This document shows, one piece after another, positions 23,744 through 32,431 of a stretch of 64,000 nucleotides of DNA. The translations under genes and the position numbers were made by a program. How positions within the stretch are numbered: position 1 is the stretch's first letter; each line of letters begins with the position of its first letter. Under the pieces are notes generated by a model. The model had not been told where the DNA came from and did not search any database. It saw only the letters and a list, made by a program, of their open reading frames with translations. The DNA comes from Pyxidicoccus xibeiensis (lineage in GTDB: Bacteria > Myxococcota > Myxococcia > Myxococcales > Myxococcaceae), in the NCBI RefSeq assembly GCF_024198175.1, contig NZ_JAJVKV010000007.1:372001-436000 (forward strand), given 5' to 3'.

Positions 23744-25036
23744 CTACGTCTCGAACAGCCCCAACGGCGCGGGCGGGGTGAAGCCAGGGAAGACCTCCGA
23801 CAGGTTGACACCCGGCCTGCACGCACGCAGCGCCTCGGCCAGCGGCGCTCGCACGTCCGTCCACGAGGGCACGTCGCGCCCGTCCTGCAGATGCTCCGGC
23901 GTCAGGGACTCGAAGCGCCCATACACCTTCCCTCCCCCCACCCCGCCTCCGAGCACCAGCATCGCGCTCCCCACGCCGTGGTCCGTGCCGCGGCTGCCGT
24001 TCTCCCGCACCGTCCGGCCGAACTCCGTCAGCACCACCACGGTGACGTGCTCCAGCCGAGGCCCGAGGTCCGTGGCGAAGGCCGACAGCGCTCCCGCCAG
24101 CTCGCGACAGCGGTTGGCGAAGACTCCCGTCTCCGCTCCCTGCGCGGCGTGCGTGTCCCAGCCGCCCATCTCCGTCGCGGCGACCTCCAGCCCCACGTCT
24201 CCCTGGATGAGCCTCGCGATGTCTCGCAGCCGCTGTCCGAGAGGGCCCTTCGGGTACTCCACTCCAGCGCCGCCCGAAGGCAGCCGCGACAGGCGCTCCT
24301 CGTCCAGCCGGGACAGCGCCTCGAACGCGCCCTGCCCCGTCGTGCGCAGCGCTTCGTCCACCGCGCCCGCGTAGAGCGCGCTGAAGCCACTGGTGGCTTC
24401 CTCGCCCCTACGTCCGCCTCGGAGCCGGAACTCCTCCAGCCGGCCCATGGCCACCGCGCCCGCGTCTCCGAACAGCGCCCGGGGCAGCGTGGGCTGCAGT
24501 GCCACCGCTCGCAGCGCGGCGGCGGTCTCCTCGGCCTCCAGCGCGCGGTTGAGCCAACCGTCCGGCGTGGCCTTGCGCCCGGGTGTGCCGGACTCCACGA
24601 AGTCCTGCGCGTCGAAGTGAGAGCGCACCGGCGTTGGCAGCCCCACGCCATGCAGCACCGCGAGCCGGCCCTCGCGCCACAAGGGCAGCAAGGGCTCCAG
24701 GCTCGGGTGGAGCCCGAAGCGGTCGTCCAGTCTCAGCGCGGAGCCCGGTCCACTGCCTGGGGCCTTCAGTGCCAGCGTGGGGCGCGCGCGGTGGTAGGCC
24801 GGGTCCGCAACCGGTGGCACCAGTGACAGTCCATCTACGCCCCCGCGCAGGAACACCGTCACCAGCGTGCGGCGCGCGGGCGTTCCCGGACTGGCGGCCT
24901 GCGCCCGGCCCAGGAAGCCCGGCGCGAGGAGCAAGCCCACGCCCGAAAGGCCCACGGCACGCAGCAGTCCGCGACGGGAAAGGGTCGGGCGAGGGGCGTC
25001 CGGATGCCCTCGAGTGCTGGAGCGGGAGGGGCTCAT
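23744..25036 (-). CDS. DUF1501-family Tat-exported protein
   Basis: A 430-residue DUF1501 (sulfatase/alkaline-phosphatase-like fold) protein. It opens with a twin-arginine signal (LSRRGLLRAVGLSGVGLLL). FLRGGVDGLSLVPP, GLHPSLEPL, LHGVGLP, HFDAQDFVESGTP, EMGGWDTHAAQG, VVVLTEFGRTVRENGSRGTDHG and LGGGVGGGKVYG are the family landmarks. It is expected in the periplasm. DUF1501 genes typically pair with DUF1800 genes, as here, but their biochemical role is unknown. AGGAACC precedes the ATG at 25036. Confidence 0.88.
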   Translation of the reverse strand: MSPSRSSTRGHPDAPRPTLSRRGLLRAVGLSGVGLLLAPGFLGRAQAASPGTPARRTLVTVFLRGGVDGLSLVPPVADPAYHRARPTLALKAPGSGPGSALRLDDRFGLHPSLEPLLPLWREGRLAVLHGVGLPTPVRSHFDAQDFVESGTPGRKATPDGWLNRALEAEETAAALRAVALQPTLPRALFGDAGAVAMGRLEEFRLRGGRRGEEATSGFSALYAGAVDEALRTTGQGAFEALSRLDEERLSRLPSGGAGVEYPKGPLGQRLRDIARLIQGDVGLEVAATEMGGWDTHAAQGAETGVFANRCRELAGALSAFATDLGPRLEHVTVVVLTEFGRTVRENGSRGTDHGVGSAMLVLGGGVGGGKVYGRFESLTPEHLQDGRDVPSWTDVRAPLAEALRACRPGVNLSEVFPGFTPPAPLGLFET

Positions 25037-25271
25037 GGTTCCTGGAACTCCTGCGAGCCGAAGCACAGCGGCCCGTCGATGCGGGGACGTCCATGGGCCC
25101 GCTGCGACATCGCGGTGGGATGATGACGCGACGAATGAATGGGCTCTGGAACTCCTTCGACCCGAAGACATGTCGCGTCCGCTGCGCGAGCGACGTCGGG
25201 CCGCTTCGACAGCACGGCACACCGGGTGAGAGACGGGCTCGTTGCCCCTGGAGCCTCAGTGAGGGACGGGC
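25037..25271. repeat. Tandem imperfect copies of the DUF1800/DUF1501 junction
   Basis: The spacer contains degraded copies of the 3' end of the DUF1800 gene. On the plus strand, the CTGGAACTCC block that encodes the terminal GSPEFQ recurs at about 25042, 25145 and 25281, with similar flanking sequence (GGGGACGTCCA...GGGCCC in the first and last copies; CCGCTTCGACAGC in the second and last). A further partial copy of the stop/start region lies near 25231-25256. Translated on the minus strand, the copies give GSPEFQKQ, GSKEFQSP and GSQEFQEP. No gene is needed to explain the spacer. Confidence 0.75.
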
Positions 25272-26894
25272 TCATTGCTTCTGGAACTCCGGCGAGCCGA
25301 GCAGCAGCCCGGCGATGAGGGGGACGTCCACGGGGCCCGGCTCGTCCTCGGCGCTGGCGGCCTCGGCCCGCTTCGACAGCGCGGCGAGAATCGTGGCCCG
25401 CGTCTGCGCCGACGGCGGTGCGCCCAGCAGCACCTGGCCCAGCGCGTCCACCCAGCCCTCCGCCGAAGCGGTGGCGGGCGTGGCCAGCGACTTCAGCGAC
25501 ACGCGCGTCCCCGGCAGCCGGCCGGACACCAGCTCCAGGCTGAAGTTGAGCCGCGCCACCAGCGCGCCACTGTTCACCCAGGGCGCCGCCACCTCCGGGA
25601 AGCCCGTGGGCGCGGGCGCGCGGTAGAGCGGCTCGCCCATCTTCGCCAGGGACTGCACCAGCCTCGGGCGTACCGTCACCTCCGCGCCCGTGGCCCGCAG
25701 CGCCGACACCACGAACTCGAAGGGCGTCTTCACCTTCGCGCCTCGCGCCTCGGGCGCCCAGAGCTCCGGTGACTGGAACAGCGCTCGGTACACCGTGGGC
25801 AGGTCCCCCTTCGAGTCGAGGAACGCCTTCGCCACGCGCTCCACCAGCGCCGGTGGCGGCGTGTCCGAGACGAACCGGCGCGCCAGCTTCGTGGCCAGGT
25901 GACGCGCGGTGGCAGGGTGGCTCGCGAGCAGGTCCAGCACCTGCTCCCCATCCTCCAGCCGCCCTCCCCCGGCGATGCGCTGCCCCAGCACCACCTTCTC
26001 CAGCGGGTCGTGCGCCCCGCGGCGGAAGTAGAACGCGGGCTCGCGGCGCGGCCGGCGGATGCTCCAGCCCGTGAAGCAGCGCGCCACCTCGCGCACGTCC
26101 TGCTGCGTGTAGCCACCGTCCACGCCCAGCGTGTGCAGCTCCAGCAGCTCGCGCGCGTAGTTCTCGTTGAGGCCCGGCTTCGGCTCGGCGTCCTCCCCGT
26201 CGTCCTCCTCCATGCTGGCGGACATGGCCTCCGGCGGCTCCCGGCGCAGGGGCCTCGGCATGCCGTCGCGGGTGCTCCTCCAGTTGTCCAGGTAGAAGAG
26301 CATGGCCGGGTGCCGCGCCGTCGCACCGAGCAGCTCCCGGAAGCTGCCGAAGACGTGCGGGCGGATGGCGTCGCGCTCGTAGGACGTCACCATCCACCGC
26401 ACCGCGCCCTTGTCCGCCGACACGTTGAAGTGGTTGAACCAGAAGTCCACCAGCACCTCTTCGAGCTGGCGCGGGCTCTCCACCGCACGCAGCACCTTCG
26501 CGGCGGACTGCTCCAGGCCGATGAGCGCGGGGCGCTGCAGCTCGCGCCCGTCCAGCAGCGCCTGCTCCCGCTGCTTCTTCGCCGGGTAGTCCCGCGCCAG
26601 CTCCGCCATCGACATCGTCAGCGTGGGCAGCGCCTGGAGCTTCGCCTCCAGCTCCAGCGGCGGCTTCGCGTCCGAGCGGGCAAGCTGGGCCTCCACCCAC
26701 GCGTCCACGCCCAGCCGCCGCACCTCGGCCAGGTCCCTCGCCGAGGGCCCGAAGGCCAGCCGCCGCAGGACATGCACCGCACGCGCCTCGTCGTACGGAG
26801 GCGGTGAGGCATCGGGAGGTGCGGCCACCGGGTGAGGGCTGCTCGCACACGAGAGCAGGACGGCCACCAGGGGCCCGAGGGGCAGGAAGCGCAT
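25272..26894 (-). CDS. DUF1800-family lipoprotein
   Basis: A 540-residue DUF1800 protein. The N-terminus MRFLPLGPLVAVLLSCASS is a lipoprotein signal (LLSC). Family features are HVLRRLAFGPSARDL, VDFWFNHFNV, HPAMLFYLDNW, LNENYARELLELHTLG, YTQQDVREVARCFTGW and ATKLARRFVSD. An acidic insert (EEDDGEDAEPKPG) occurs mid-protein. It is exported and pairs with the downstream DUF1501 gene; the two families co-occur widely. Function is unknown. The gene ends in GSPEFQKQ, copies of which litter the downstream spacer. Confidence 0.88.
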   Translation of the reverse strand: MRFLPLGPLVAVLLSCASSPHPVAAPPDASPPPYDEARAVHVLRRLAFGPSARDLAEVRRLGVDAWVEAQLARSDAKPPLELEAKLQALPTLTMSMAELARDYPAKKQREQALLDGRELQRPALIGLEQSAAKVLRAVESPRQLEEVLVDFWFNHFNVSADKGAVRWMVTSYERDAIRPHVFGSFRELLGATARHPAMLFYLDNWRSTRDGMPRPLRREPPEAMSASMEEDDGEDAEPKPGLNENYARELLELHTLGVDGGYTQQDVREVARCFTGWSIRRPRREPAFYFRRGAHDPLEKVVLGQRIAGGGRLEDGEQVLDLLASHPATARHLATKLARRFVSDTPPPALVERVAKAFLDSKGDLPTVYRALFQSPELWAPEARGAKVKTPFEFVVSALRATGAEVTVRPRLVQSLAKMGEPLYRAPAPTGFPEVAAPWVNSGALVARLNFSLELVSGRLPGTRVSLKSLATPATASAEGWVDALGQVLLGAPPSAQTRATILAALSKRAEAASAEDEPGPVDVPLIAGLLLGSPEFQKQ

Positions 26895-26941
26895 GGCTGA
26901 CGTCTCAACCCATGAAGTCGCCAGAAGTTACATCCAGCCGC

Positions 26942-28030
26942 TCAGCGCCCCGCCGTGAGGAACGCCTGGAGCAGCCTGTTGAAGGCCTCCGGCGCTTCCA
27001 GGTGTGGAGAGTGTCCGACGCCCGGCAGCACCTCCTCGCGCGCGTGGCCACCCCGGCTCCGGTACACGTCGAGCACTGCCCGCATCTGCCGCACCATGGG
27101 CTGCGGCGGGTACACCTCCGCGCCCGGCCAGCCCGGCACCGCGCCCAGCTGTCCCAGGAAGCCGAAGTCGAACAGCGACGTGTCCGAGACAATCTGGTCC
27201 TCCGCGCCGCGAATCCAGAGCACGGGCGGCCGCGTCGGGATGGACGGGAAGTCGCGCAGGTCGCAGTACTTCCCCGAGAGCGCGTTGTTCATCCCCCGCT
27301 TCCCCGGCGCCACGCCCGGCCAGTTCGGCGAGGGCACGCTGTCTCCGGGGTAGAAGTCCTCGCCCACCTCCAGCTTCAGCATCTCCGAGACGAGCGCATC
27401 CTCGCGCGAGCGCTCCAGCCGGAAGGGCGGCTTGAAGTAGTACGTGTTCATCACCTTCCGCGGTGACGCGTCGTTCTCCTCCGACAGGTCCTTCGCGGAG
27501 AGCCGCTTGACGAACTCCGGGTTCACCGTGCCACCGCCGCTGCCCGCGGAGTCGGGCCAGCACGCGCTGACATGGGAGCCCTCTCCCTTCGTGCCGCCGA
27601 AGCCCGCCGGGGAGATGGGCGCGATGAGCACCAGCGAGGCCACCCGCTCCGGGTGCTCCATGGCGTACTTCATCACCACGCCCCCGCCCGCGGACCAGCC
27701 CACCAGGTGAACCTGCTTCCCCGAGGGCAGCACCTCCCCGTGCTCCAGCAGCGCATGCAGGTCGTCGGCGAAGTCCCCCAGGCCGCGTGTGGCGTCGATG
27801 GGCGCGCGCTCCGTCCCACCGAAGCCTCGCAGGTCCGGCGCGAGGCAGCGGAACGACGACGGCATCGCCTCCAGCGTCTCCTCGTAGAAGCGACAGGAGG
27901 ACACGTTGCCGTGGACGAAGACCACCGGCACTCCGTCCGGTGCGCCGCTCGCGAGCAGGTGCTGCTCACGGAGCCGGGACGTGGAGACCTTCAGGGCCGA
28001 GATGCGCGGGGAGAGCTTCGAGTTCGTCAT
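26942..28030 (-). CDS. Alpha/beta hydrolase
   Basis: A 362-residue hydrolase with HGNVSS at the oxyanion hole (40-45), DLRGFGGTE, nucleophile elbow GWSAGG (Ser113), WIRGAEDQIV for the acid and GVGHSPHLEAPEAF for the histidine. A long cap region (about 150-270) separates the elbow from the acid. No signal peptide. It resembles the haloalkane-dehalogenase/epoxide-hydrolase-like branch only in general layout, and the reaction cannot be assigned. Ends 47 bases before the DUF1800 start on the same strand. Confidence 0.8.
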   Translation of the reverse strand: MTNSKLSPRISALKVSTSRLREQHLLASGAPDGVPVVFVHGNVSSCRFYEETLEAMPSSFRCLAPDLRGFGGTERAPIDATRGLGDFADDLHALLEHGEVLPSGKQVHLVGWSAGGGVVMKYAMEHPERVASLVLIAPISPAGFGGTKGEGSHVSACWPDSAGSGGGTVNPEFVKRLSAKDLSEENDASPRKVMNTYYFKPPFRLERSREDALVSEMLKLEVGEDFYPGDSVPSPNWPGVAPGKRGMNNALSGKYCDLRDFPSIPTRPPVLWIRGAEDQIVSDTSLFDFGFLGQLGAVPGWPGAEVYPPQPMVRQMRAVLDVYRSRGGHAREEVLPGVGHSPHLEAPEAFNRLLQAFLTAGR

Positions 28031-28087
28031 GCCGTGAGAATCGACCAGCGCCGGCCCGAGCGGAAGCCCTCCCTTCCGGCGCGTGAC

Positions 28088-29311
28088 TCAGTCCGGCACG
28101 CCCCCGTCCTCCAGCTCGCGGATGATGGACACCAGGTCGTCGTGCTCTCCCGGGATGACGAAGACGCCGTCCTCGGCGGGCTTCGCGGGAGCCGGAGCGC
28201 GCTTCGGCTTCGCACGCTCCGGCGGGAATCGCGCGACGGAGACGGGCCGGGGCCTCGCGCGTGGCTCGAGCACCGACTCAGGGAAGGGCACGGCGGGGGC
28301 CTCCTCGGGCGCGGCGGAGGGCTGGCTCCAGTCCGTCTTCCGGCCCAGCCACTCCACGTAGCGCTGGAAGGACCAGCTGCCGTCGGCGGCGCCCGTCTCC
28401 AGGGCCGACGCAATCTTGTAGAAGTGCCCCTGCCTCACGATGCTCTTCACGCCCGTGCTGCCCATCAGCACCTCGCACTCGGGCACGCGCAGGCCCACCT
28501 CCGGCCGGTACCGCAGCCGCTGGCACACCACGCCCACCAGGCAGTCCGCGAGCTGCGCGCACACCGCCGACTGCAGCTCCGGCGCGAAGGCGGACACCAC
28601 CCGTGCAAGCGCCTCCCCCGCGCTGGCCGAGTGCACCGTGGCCAGCACCAGGTGCCCCGTCTCCGCCGCGTTCAGCGTCAGGCGCATCACCTCCGGCTCG
28701 CGCAGCTCCCCCACCATCAGCACGTCCGGGTCCTCCCGCATCGCGTCCACCAGCGCCTGCGCGAACGACGGCGTGTCCCGCCCCACCTCGCGCTGCCGGA
28801 TGAAGGAGTGCCGGGGCACGAGCGCATACTCGATGGGACTCTCCACGGTGATGATGTGCCGCGCCTCGCCCAGGTTCAGTTCCTGGAGCAGCGCCGCCAG
28901 CGTGGACGTCTTGCCGGAGCCCGTGGGCCCGCTCACCAGGACGAGCCCGTGCGTCGGCTCGACGAGTCGGCGCAGGTCCGGGTGCAGGTTCAGCCGCTTC
29001 AGCGTCGCCTGCGAGGTGGACAGCAGCCGGATGGCGAAGCCCACGCCCCGTGCGCTCCGCATGACGTTGATGCGGATGCGCTGTCCCTCCAGCGTGCGCG
29101 ACACGTCGTACGAGCAGCGCTCCAGGAACTCGGGCCAGCCGTCCTCGCCCACCACCTCGCGCGCCAGCGCCGTGAGCGCCGCCGGAGGCACCGGCTCGCC
29201 GACGAGCCGCAAGCTCCCCCGCACGCGCAGCGCCATGGGCATGCCACCCTCCAGGTGGACGTCGCTGGCTCCCTGCTCACGGGCACGGCGGATGAGTCCT
29301 TCGAGCTGCAT
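28088..29311 (-). CDS. PilT-family twitching-motility ATPase paralog
   Basis: A 407-residue secretion-type ATPase. Seen are GASDVHLEGG near the N-terminus, Walker A SGPTGSGKTS at 127-137, an Asp-box-like TVESPIEYAL, REDPDVLMVGELREPEVMRL (Walker B), NAAETGHLVLATVHSASA and the His/Gln motif region. The order matches PilT, the type IV pilus retraction motor. PilT usually has GEMRD after Walker B; here it is GELRE. A proline-rich tail of about 75 residues follows the core. Myxobacteria carry several pilT paralogs, and no pilB, pilC or pilin gene is nearby, so this is probably an accessory copy. The ATG in MQLEGLIRRA was chosen, with GGAGGTG upstream. Confidence 0.85.
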   Translation of the reverse strand: MQLEGLIRRAREQGASDVHLEGGMPMALRVRGSLRLVGEPVPPAALTALAREVVGEDGWPEFLERCSYDVSRTLEGQRIRINVMRSARGVGFAIRLLSTSQATLKRLNLHPDLRRLVEPTHGLVLVSGPTGSGKTSTLAALLQELNLGEARHIITVESPIEYALVPRHSFIRQREVGRDTPSFAQALVDAMREDPDVLMVGELREPEVMRLTLNAAETGHLVLATVHSASAGEALARVVSAFAPELQSAVCAQLADCLVGVVCQRLRYRPEVGLRVPECEVLMGSTGVKSIVRQGHFYKIASALETGAADGSWSFQRYVEWLGRKTDWSQPSAAPEEAPAVPFPESVLEPRARPRPVSVARFPPERAKPKRAPAPAKPAEDGVFVIPGEHDDLVSIIRELEDGGVPD

Positions 29312-29448
29312 GCGGATGACACCTCCTGACCCGCTGGCTCGGAGCAACCCGCGTGCCGGAGACGACTCCATGGGAGGGGTGCCAGGAGGCGGAGCGTCCG
29401 CGTGCCGGATTGTCGACGGGGCTCGGACGTGCGCGACAGATTGTCCCC

Positions 29449-30936
29449 ATGGCCCTGAAGCTCTGGCAACGACTCAGGCAGGGCGCTTCCCGGGCGCTCC
29501 ACCGCTCGCATGTCCGGCGCCGCTCCGCTCGCGGCCCCACCCCGCCCCAGGCCCGTCACCCGCCGCGCCCGCTGCCTCCGCCCACAGGGCCCGTTCCCGG
29601 CTTTCGGGAGGCTTCCGTGCCCGCGGAGGCCCCTGGCTCCGCCCGGCCACCGCTCCCGGCGGGGTTCGACGACGTCCTCTCCTTCCCGCTGTTGCAGGCG
29701 CTGCTCGGCCGGCGCGCCCGGCGCTTCTCGATGGGCGCGTCCATCCCCGATGGCCCGCTGGCCCACACCTCGCGCCACGAGCCCATGCCGCTGAGCGAGC
29801 TGGAGCGCCTGCTGGTGCTGCTGGCCGCCGGTGGCAACACGGGCTGGCACTACGCCATCACCCGCAACGCCCACTACGCTCCCCACTTCCCCAACTACGC
29901 GGGCGCCGCCGGTGGACGCACCTTCCCCTCCGCCGCCGGCTTCCACACCAGCGAGCTCTTCTTCACCGACGACACCGGCATCTACCTCTTCTCCACGCGC
30001 GACGCGCCCGCGCTCGCGGAGAAGGACGCGGACGGCGCCTTCGACCTCGACACGTTGCTGGAGGCCCACCGAGGCCGCATCCGCAAGCTCGAGTCGGGCC
30101 GCCTCCAGTTCCCCAACGAAGAGCCCTTCATCGAGGGCCACAACACCTGGTGCGCCAACCGCCCCGGCTCCCTGCTCGTCATGCCCGTGGCGGACCTGGC
30201 GCAGCACCTGCTGACCATCCTCTGCTTCATCGTCGAGAACGGCTACTGCGTCACCGACGACCTGAACGGCGAGCCCATCCCCGGCATGGAGCGCTACCGC
30301 CACCTCGTCAACCTGGACGCCCCCTTCCCACTCTCCTTCGTGGAGCAGTACGCGCTCACGGAGGCCACCGCCGAGCTCGCCTGCAGCTGCTACGCGGGCG
30401 TGCTGATGCTCCAGGCCATGGGGCTGGGCGGGTGGATGTTCGACGGCATCGACCGGCACACGGTTCTGGGCGCCACCGGAGACCCGCGCGCACCCGGCCT
30501 GGGCTTCCGCTTCGACACGGACGCGCGCTGGTCCCTGCCCAACCCCACCGGCCGCGCGGGCGTCTTCGAGGCCTTCTGCCCGCCCCACTACCCGGACATG
30601 CGCGCGGCGGTGGACGCGCTGTGCGAGCGCAAGTTCGGCCCGGGGGGACCCTTCAACGCCGGCACCCCCGGCGCGTGGAAGGAGAGCCCTCGCGTGCGCG
30701 GCGCCGCCAGGGTGCATGACCCGGAGTTCCGCGAGTGCGTGGCCCACATGGCGCAGACGATTCTGGACAGGTTCGGCAAGTTCCCCGGCACCGTCCCGAG
30801 CGTCTTCTGCCTCACCTACCTCCAGGCCCACCACCTGGACCTGGACTTCTACGACACGCACTTCCAGCCCGGCGCGTACCTGCCCACCCACGCCCGGCAC
30901 CTGGAGCGCTGGCACCCGGGCACGCCCGCGCGGTGA
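29449..30936 (+). CDS. Hypothetical protein, nitroreductase-like features
   Basis: A 495-residue protein I cannot assign firmly. After a basic, proline-rich N-terminus (1-65) comes RRARRFSMG, then LSELERLLVLLAAGGNTGWH, and later ALTEATAELACSCYAGVLML followed by QAMGLGGWMFDGIDR. This spacing resembles the FMN-binding nitroreductase superfamily (including SagB-type oxidases), where an RRS.R.F motif, a ligand loop and an alanine-rich helix plus GLG pattern recur. Evidence is weak. No signal peptide. It is divergent from the PilT gene and convergent with a kinase gene. Confidence 0.55.
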   Translation: MALKLWQRLRQGASRALHRSHVRRRSARGPTPPQARHPPRPLPPPTGPVPGFREASVPAEAPGSARPPLPAGFDDVLSFPLLQALLGRRARRFSMGASIPDGPLAHTSRHEPMPLSELERLLVLLAAGGNTGWHYAITRNAHYAPHFPNYAGAAGGRTFPSAAGFHTSELFFTDDTGIYLFSTRDAPALAEKDADGAFDLDTLLEAHRGRIRKLESGRLQFPNEEPFIEGHNTWCANRPGSLLVMPVADLAQHLLTILCFIVENGYCVTDDLNGEPIPGMERYRHLVNLDAPFPLSFVEQYALTEATAELACSCYAGVLMLQAMGLGGWMFDGIDRHTVLGATGDPRAPGLGFRFDTDARWSLPNPTGRAGVFEAFCPPHYPDMRAAVDALCERKFGPGGPFNAGTPGAWKESPRVRGAARVHDPEFRECVAHMAQTILDRFGKFPGTVPSVFCLTYLQAHHLDLDFYDTHFQPGAYLPTHARHLERWHPGTPAR

Positions 30937-30961
30937 GCCCCGGAGTCAGAAGCTCAGAGAC

Positions 30962-32200
30962 TCAGAACAGGGACATCAGCGTGTACGCCACCGAGCCCGC
31001 CACCAGCGCCGCCCCCAGCGTGCTGCCGATGATGACGGCCACCGGGTTGTCGTCCACGAAGCGCAGCACCTCGTGCAGGCTGCGCTTGAGCATGGTGCGC
31101 TGGCACTGCACGTGGATGCGCCCCTCCTGCACGGCCTGGAGCGCCGCCGTCATCTCCTCCACCGACTGGTAGCGCTTCGCCCGGTCCTTCGCGAAGCCCT
31201 TCGCCACGAACCAGGAGAGCTCCGCGGGCACGGACTTCTGATGCGGGTTCGACTTGAGCGCGGCCACGACGGGCGCCACCGACTGCACCCCTTCGAGGAT
31301 GTCGGTGAGCGACTCGCGCCCCTCCAGGTAGTGGCCCAGGAAGAGCAGCTCGTGGAACACCACGCACAGGCTGTACACGTCGCTGCGAGCATCCAGCGTG
31401 TCCTCGCCGCGCGCCTGCTCCGGGGACATGTAGAGCGGCGTGCCGATGACGGACCCCACCTGCGTGCGCAGCGACGCCGCCTCCCTCAAGCCCACCGGCG
31501 GCGCGCCGTCCGGCACCGGCCGCATCCGCAGCCCCACGCCCTGGCTGTCCGCCGAGGGAGGAGGGCGCACCGGCCGGGCCAGGCCCCAGTCCATCACCGT
31601 CACCTCGCCGAACGGCCCCACCATGATGTTCGCGGGCTTGAGGTCGCGGTGGATGAAGCCCTTGCGGTGCGCGTACGCGACGGCGTTGAGCACCGCGAGG
31701 CACACCTGCACCCGCTCGCGGAAGGGAAAGCGCTCGTGCGTGGCCCGGTCCCCCTGCTTCAGCTTGGAGATGATGCTCTCCAGCGTGTCCCCCTGCAGGT
31801 GCTTCATCACGAAGAAGTACCGGCCCCGCTCGTCCACGCCCACGTCGTGCACGGGGACGATGTTCGGGTGGTCCAGCTGGCCGACGACGCGAATCTCCTC
31901 CACGAAGCGCAGGACGCGGTCCAGGTCCGCGCCCTCGGGCAGCCGCTTGAGCGCCACCAGCCGCTCGATGTCATGGTCCTTCAGCAGCACCACCTCGCCC
32001 ATGCCGCCCTGCCCCAACAGCCGCATCTCCTCGAAGCGCTCGTGCTGCGGCGGGACGAACTCCGCCCGCGCCCCGTTCCACTCCACGCGCGGTAACACCG
32101 AGTTGCGACGCGCCGTGCTGGTGGGCGCTGGCGCGGCCTCGCTCCGGGCGTTCTGGGAGAGGACCGTGGCGTCGATGGCGTAGCGAACGGTGTCCGTCAT
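30962..32200 (-). CDS. Membrane-anchored Ser/Thr protein kinase
   Basis: A 412-residue kinase: glycine-rich loop LGQGGMGEV at 62-70, ATP lysine K85 in LVALKRL, HRDLKPAN at 184-191 (D186), DWG at 204-206 replacing DFG, GTPLYMSPEQARG in the activation segment, and DARSDVYSL. A DWG triad is known in active myxobacterial kinases, so activity is plausible. One C-terminal membrane helix (about 388-408, VAVIIGSTLGAALVAGSVAY) anchors it, leaving almost nothing outside the cell. It is divergent from the arginine-deiminase gene across 231 bases. Confidence 0.9.
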   Translation of the reverse strand: MTDTVRYAIDATVLSQNARSEAAPAPTSTARRNSVLPRVEWNGARAEFVPPQHERFEEMRLLGQGGMGEVVLLKDHDIERLVALKRLPEGADLDRVLRFVEEIRVVGQLDHPNIVPVHDVGVDERGRYFFVMKHLQGDTLESIISKLKQGDRATHERFPFRERVQVCLAVLNAVAYAHRKGFIHRDLKPANIMVGPFGEVTVMDWGLARPVRPPPSADSQGVGLRMRPVPDGAPPVGLREAASLRTQVGSVIGTPLYMSPEQARGEDTLDARSDVYSLCVVFHELLFLGHYLEGRESLTDILEGVQSVAPVVAALKSNPHQKSVPAELSWFVAKGFAKDRAKRYQSVEEMTAALQAVQEGRIHVQCQRTMLKRSLHEVLRFVDDNPVAVIIGSTLGAALVAGSVAYTLMSLF

Positions 32201-32431
32201 GGCGCCTGAATAACAGGGGGCCCCAGTGGACGCTCAACTCCCACATCCTTCCGAGGGGGGTGGGAGCAAAAGGACCCGCCGCTGTCAAAAAGCAGTTTCC
32301 GGATGGAGGTGACTCCAGCGTGTCCGCGTCGATTCTTGAGTGTGGCCGCGAGCTGTCGTTCCTATGCGCCCCAATCAATGGACGGGCGCCCTTCGGCGCC
32401 GGCCGGACGTCCGTGTAGCGAGAGAGCGCCA

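Noticed and set aside
23695..24826. Continuation of the TetR frame as a 580-residue fusion protein
   Set aside because: Beyond about residue 200 the sequence is low-quality antisense of the DUF1501 gene with no domain. A frameshift or lost stop is more likely than a real fusion.
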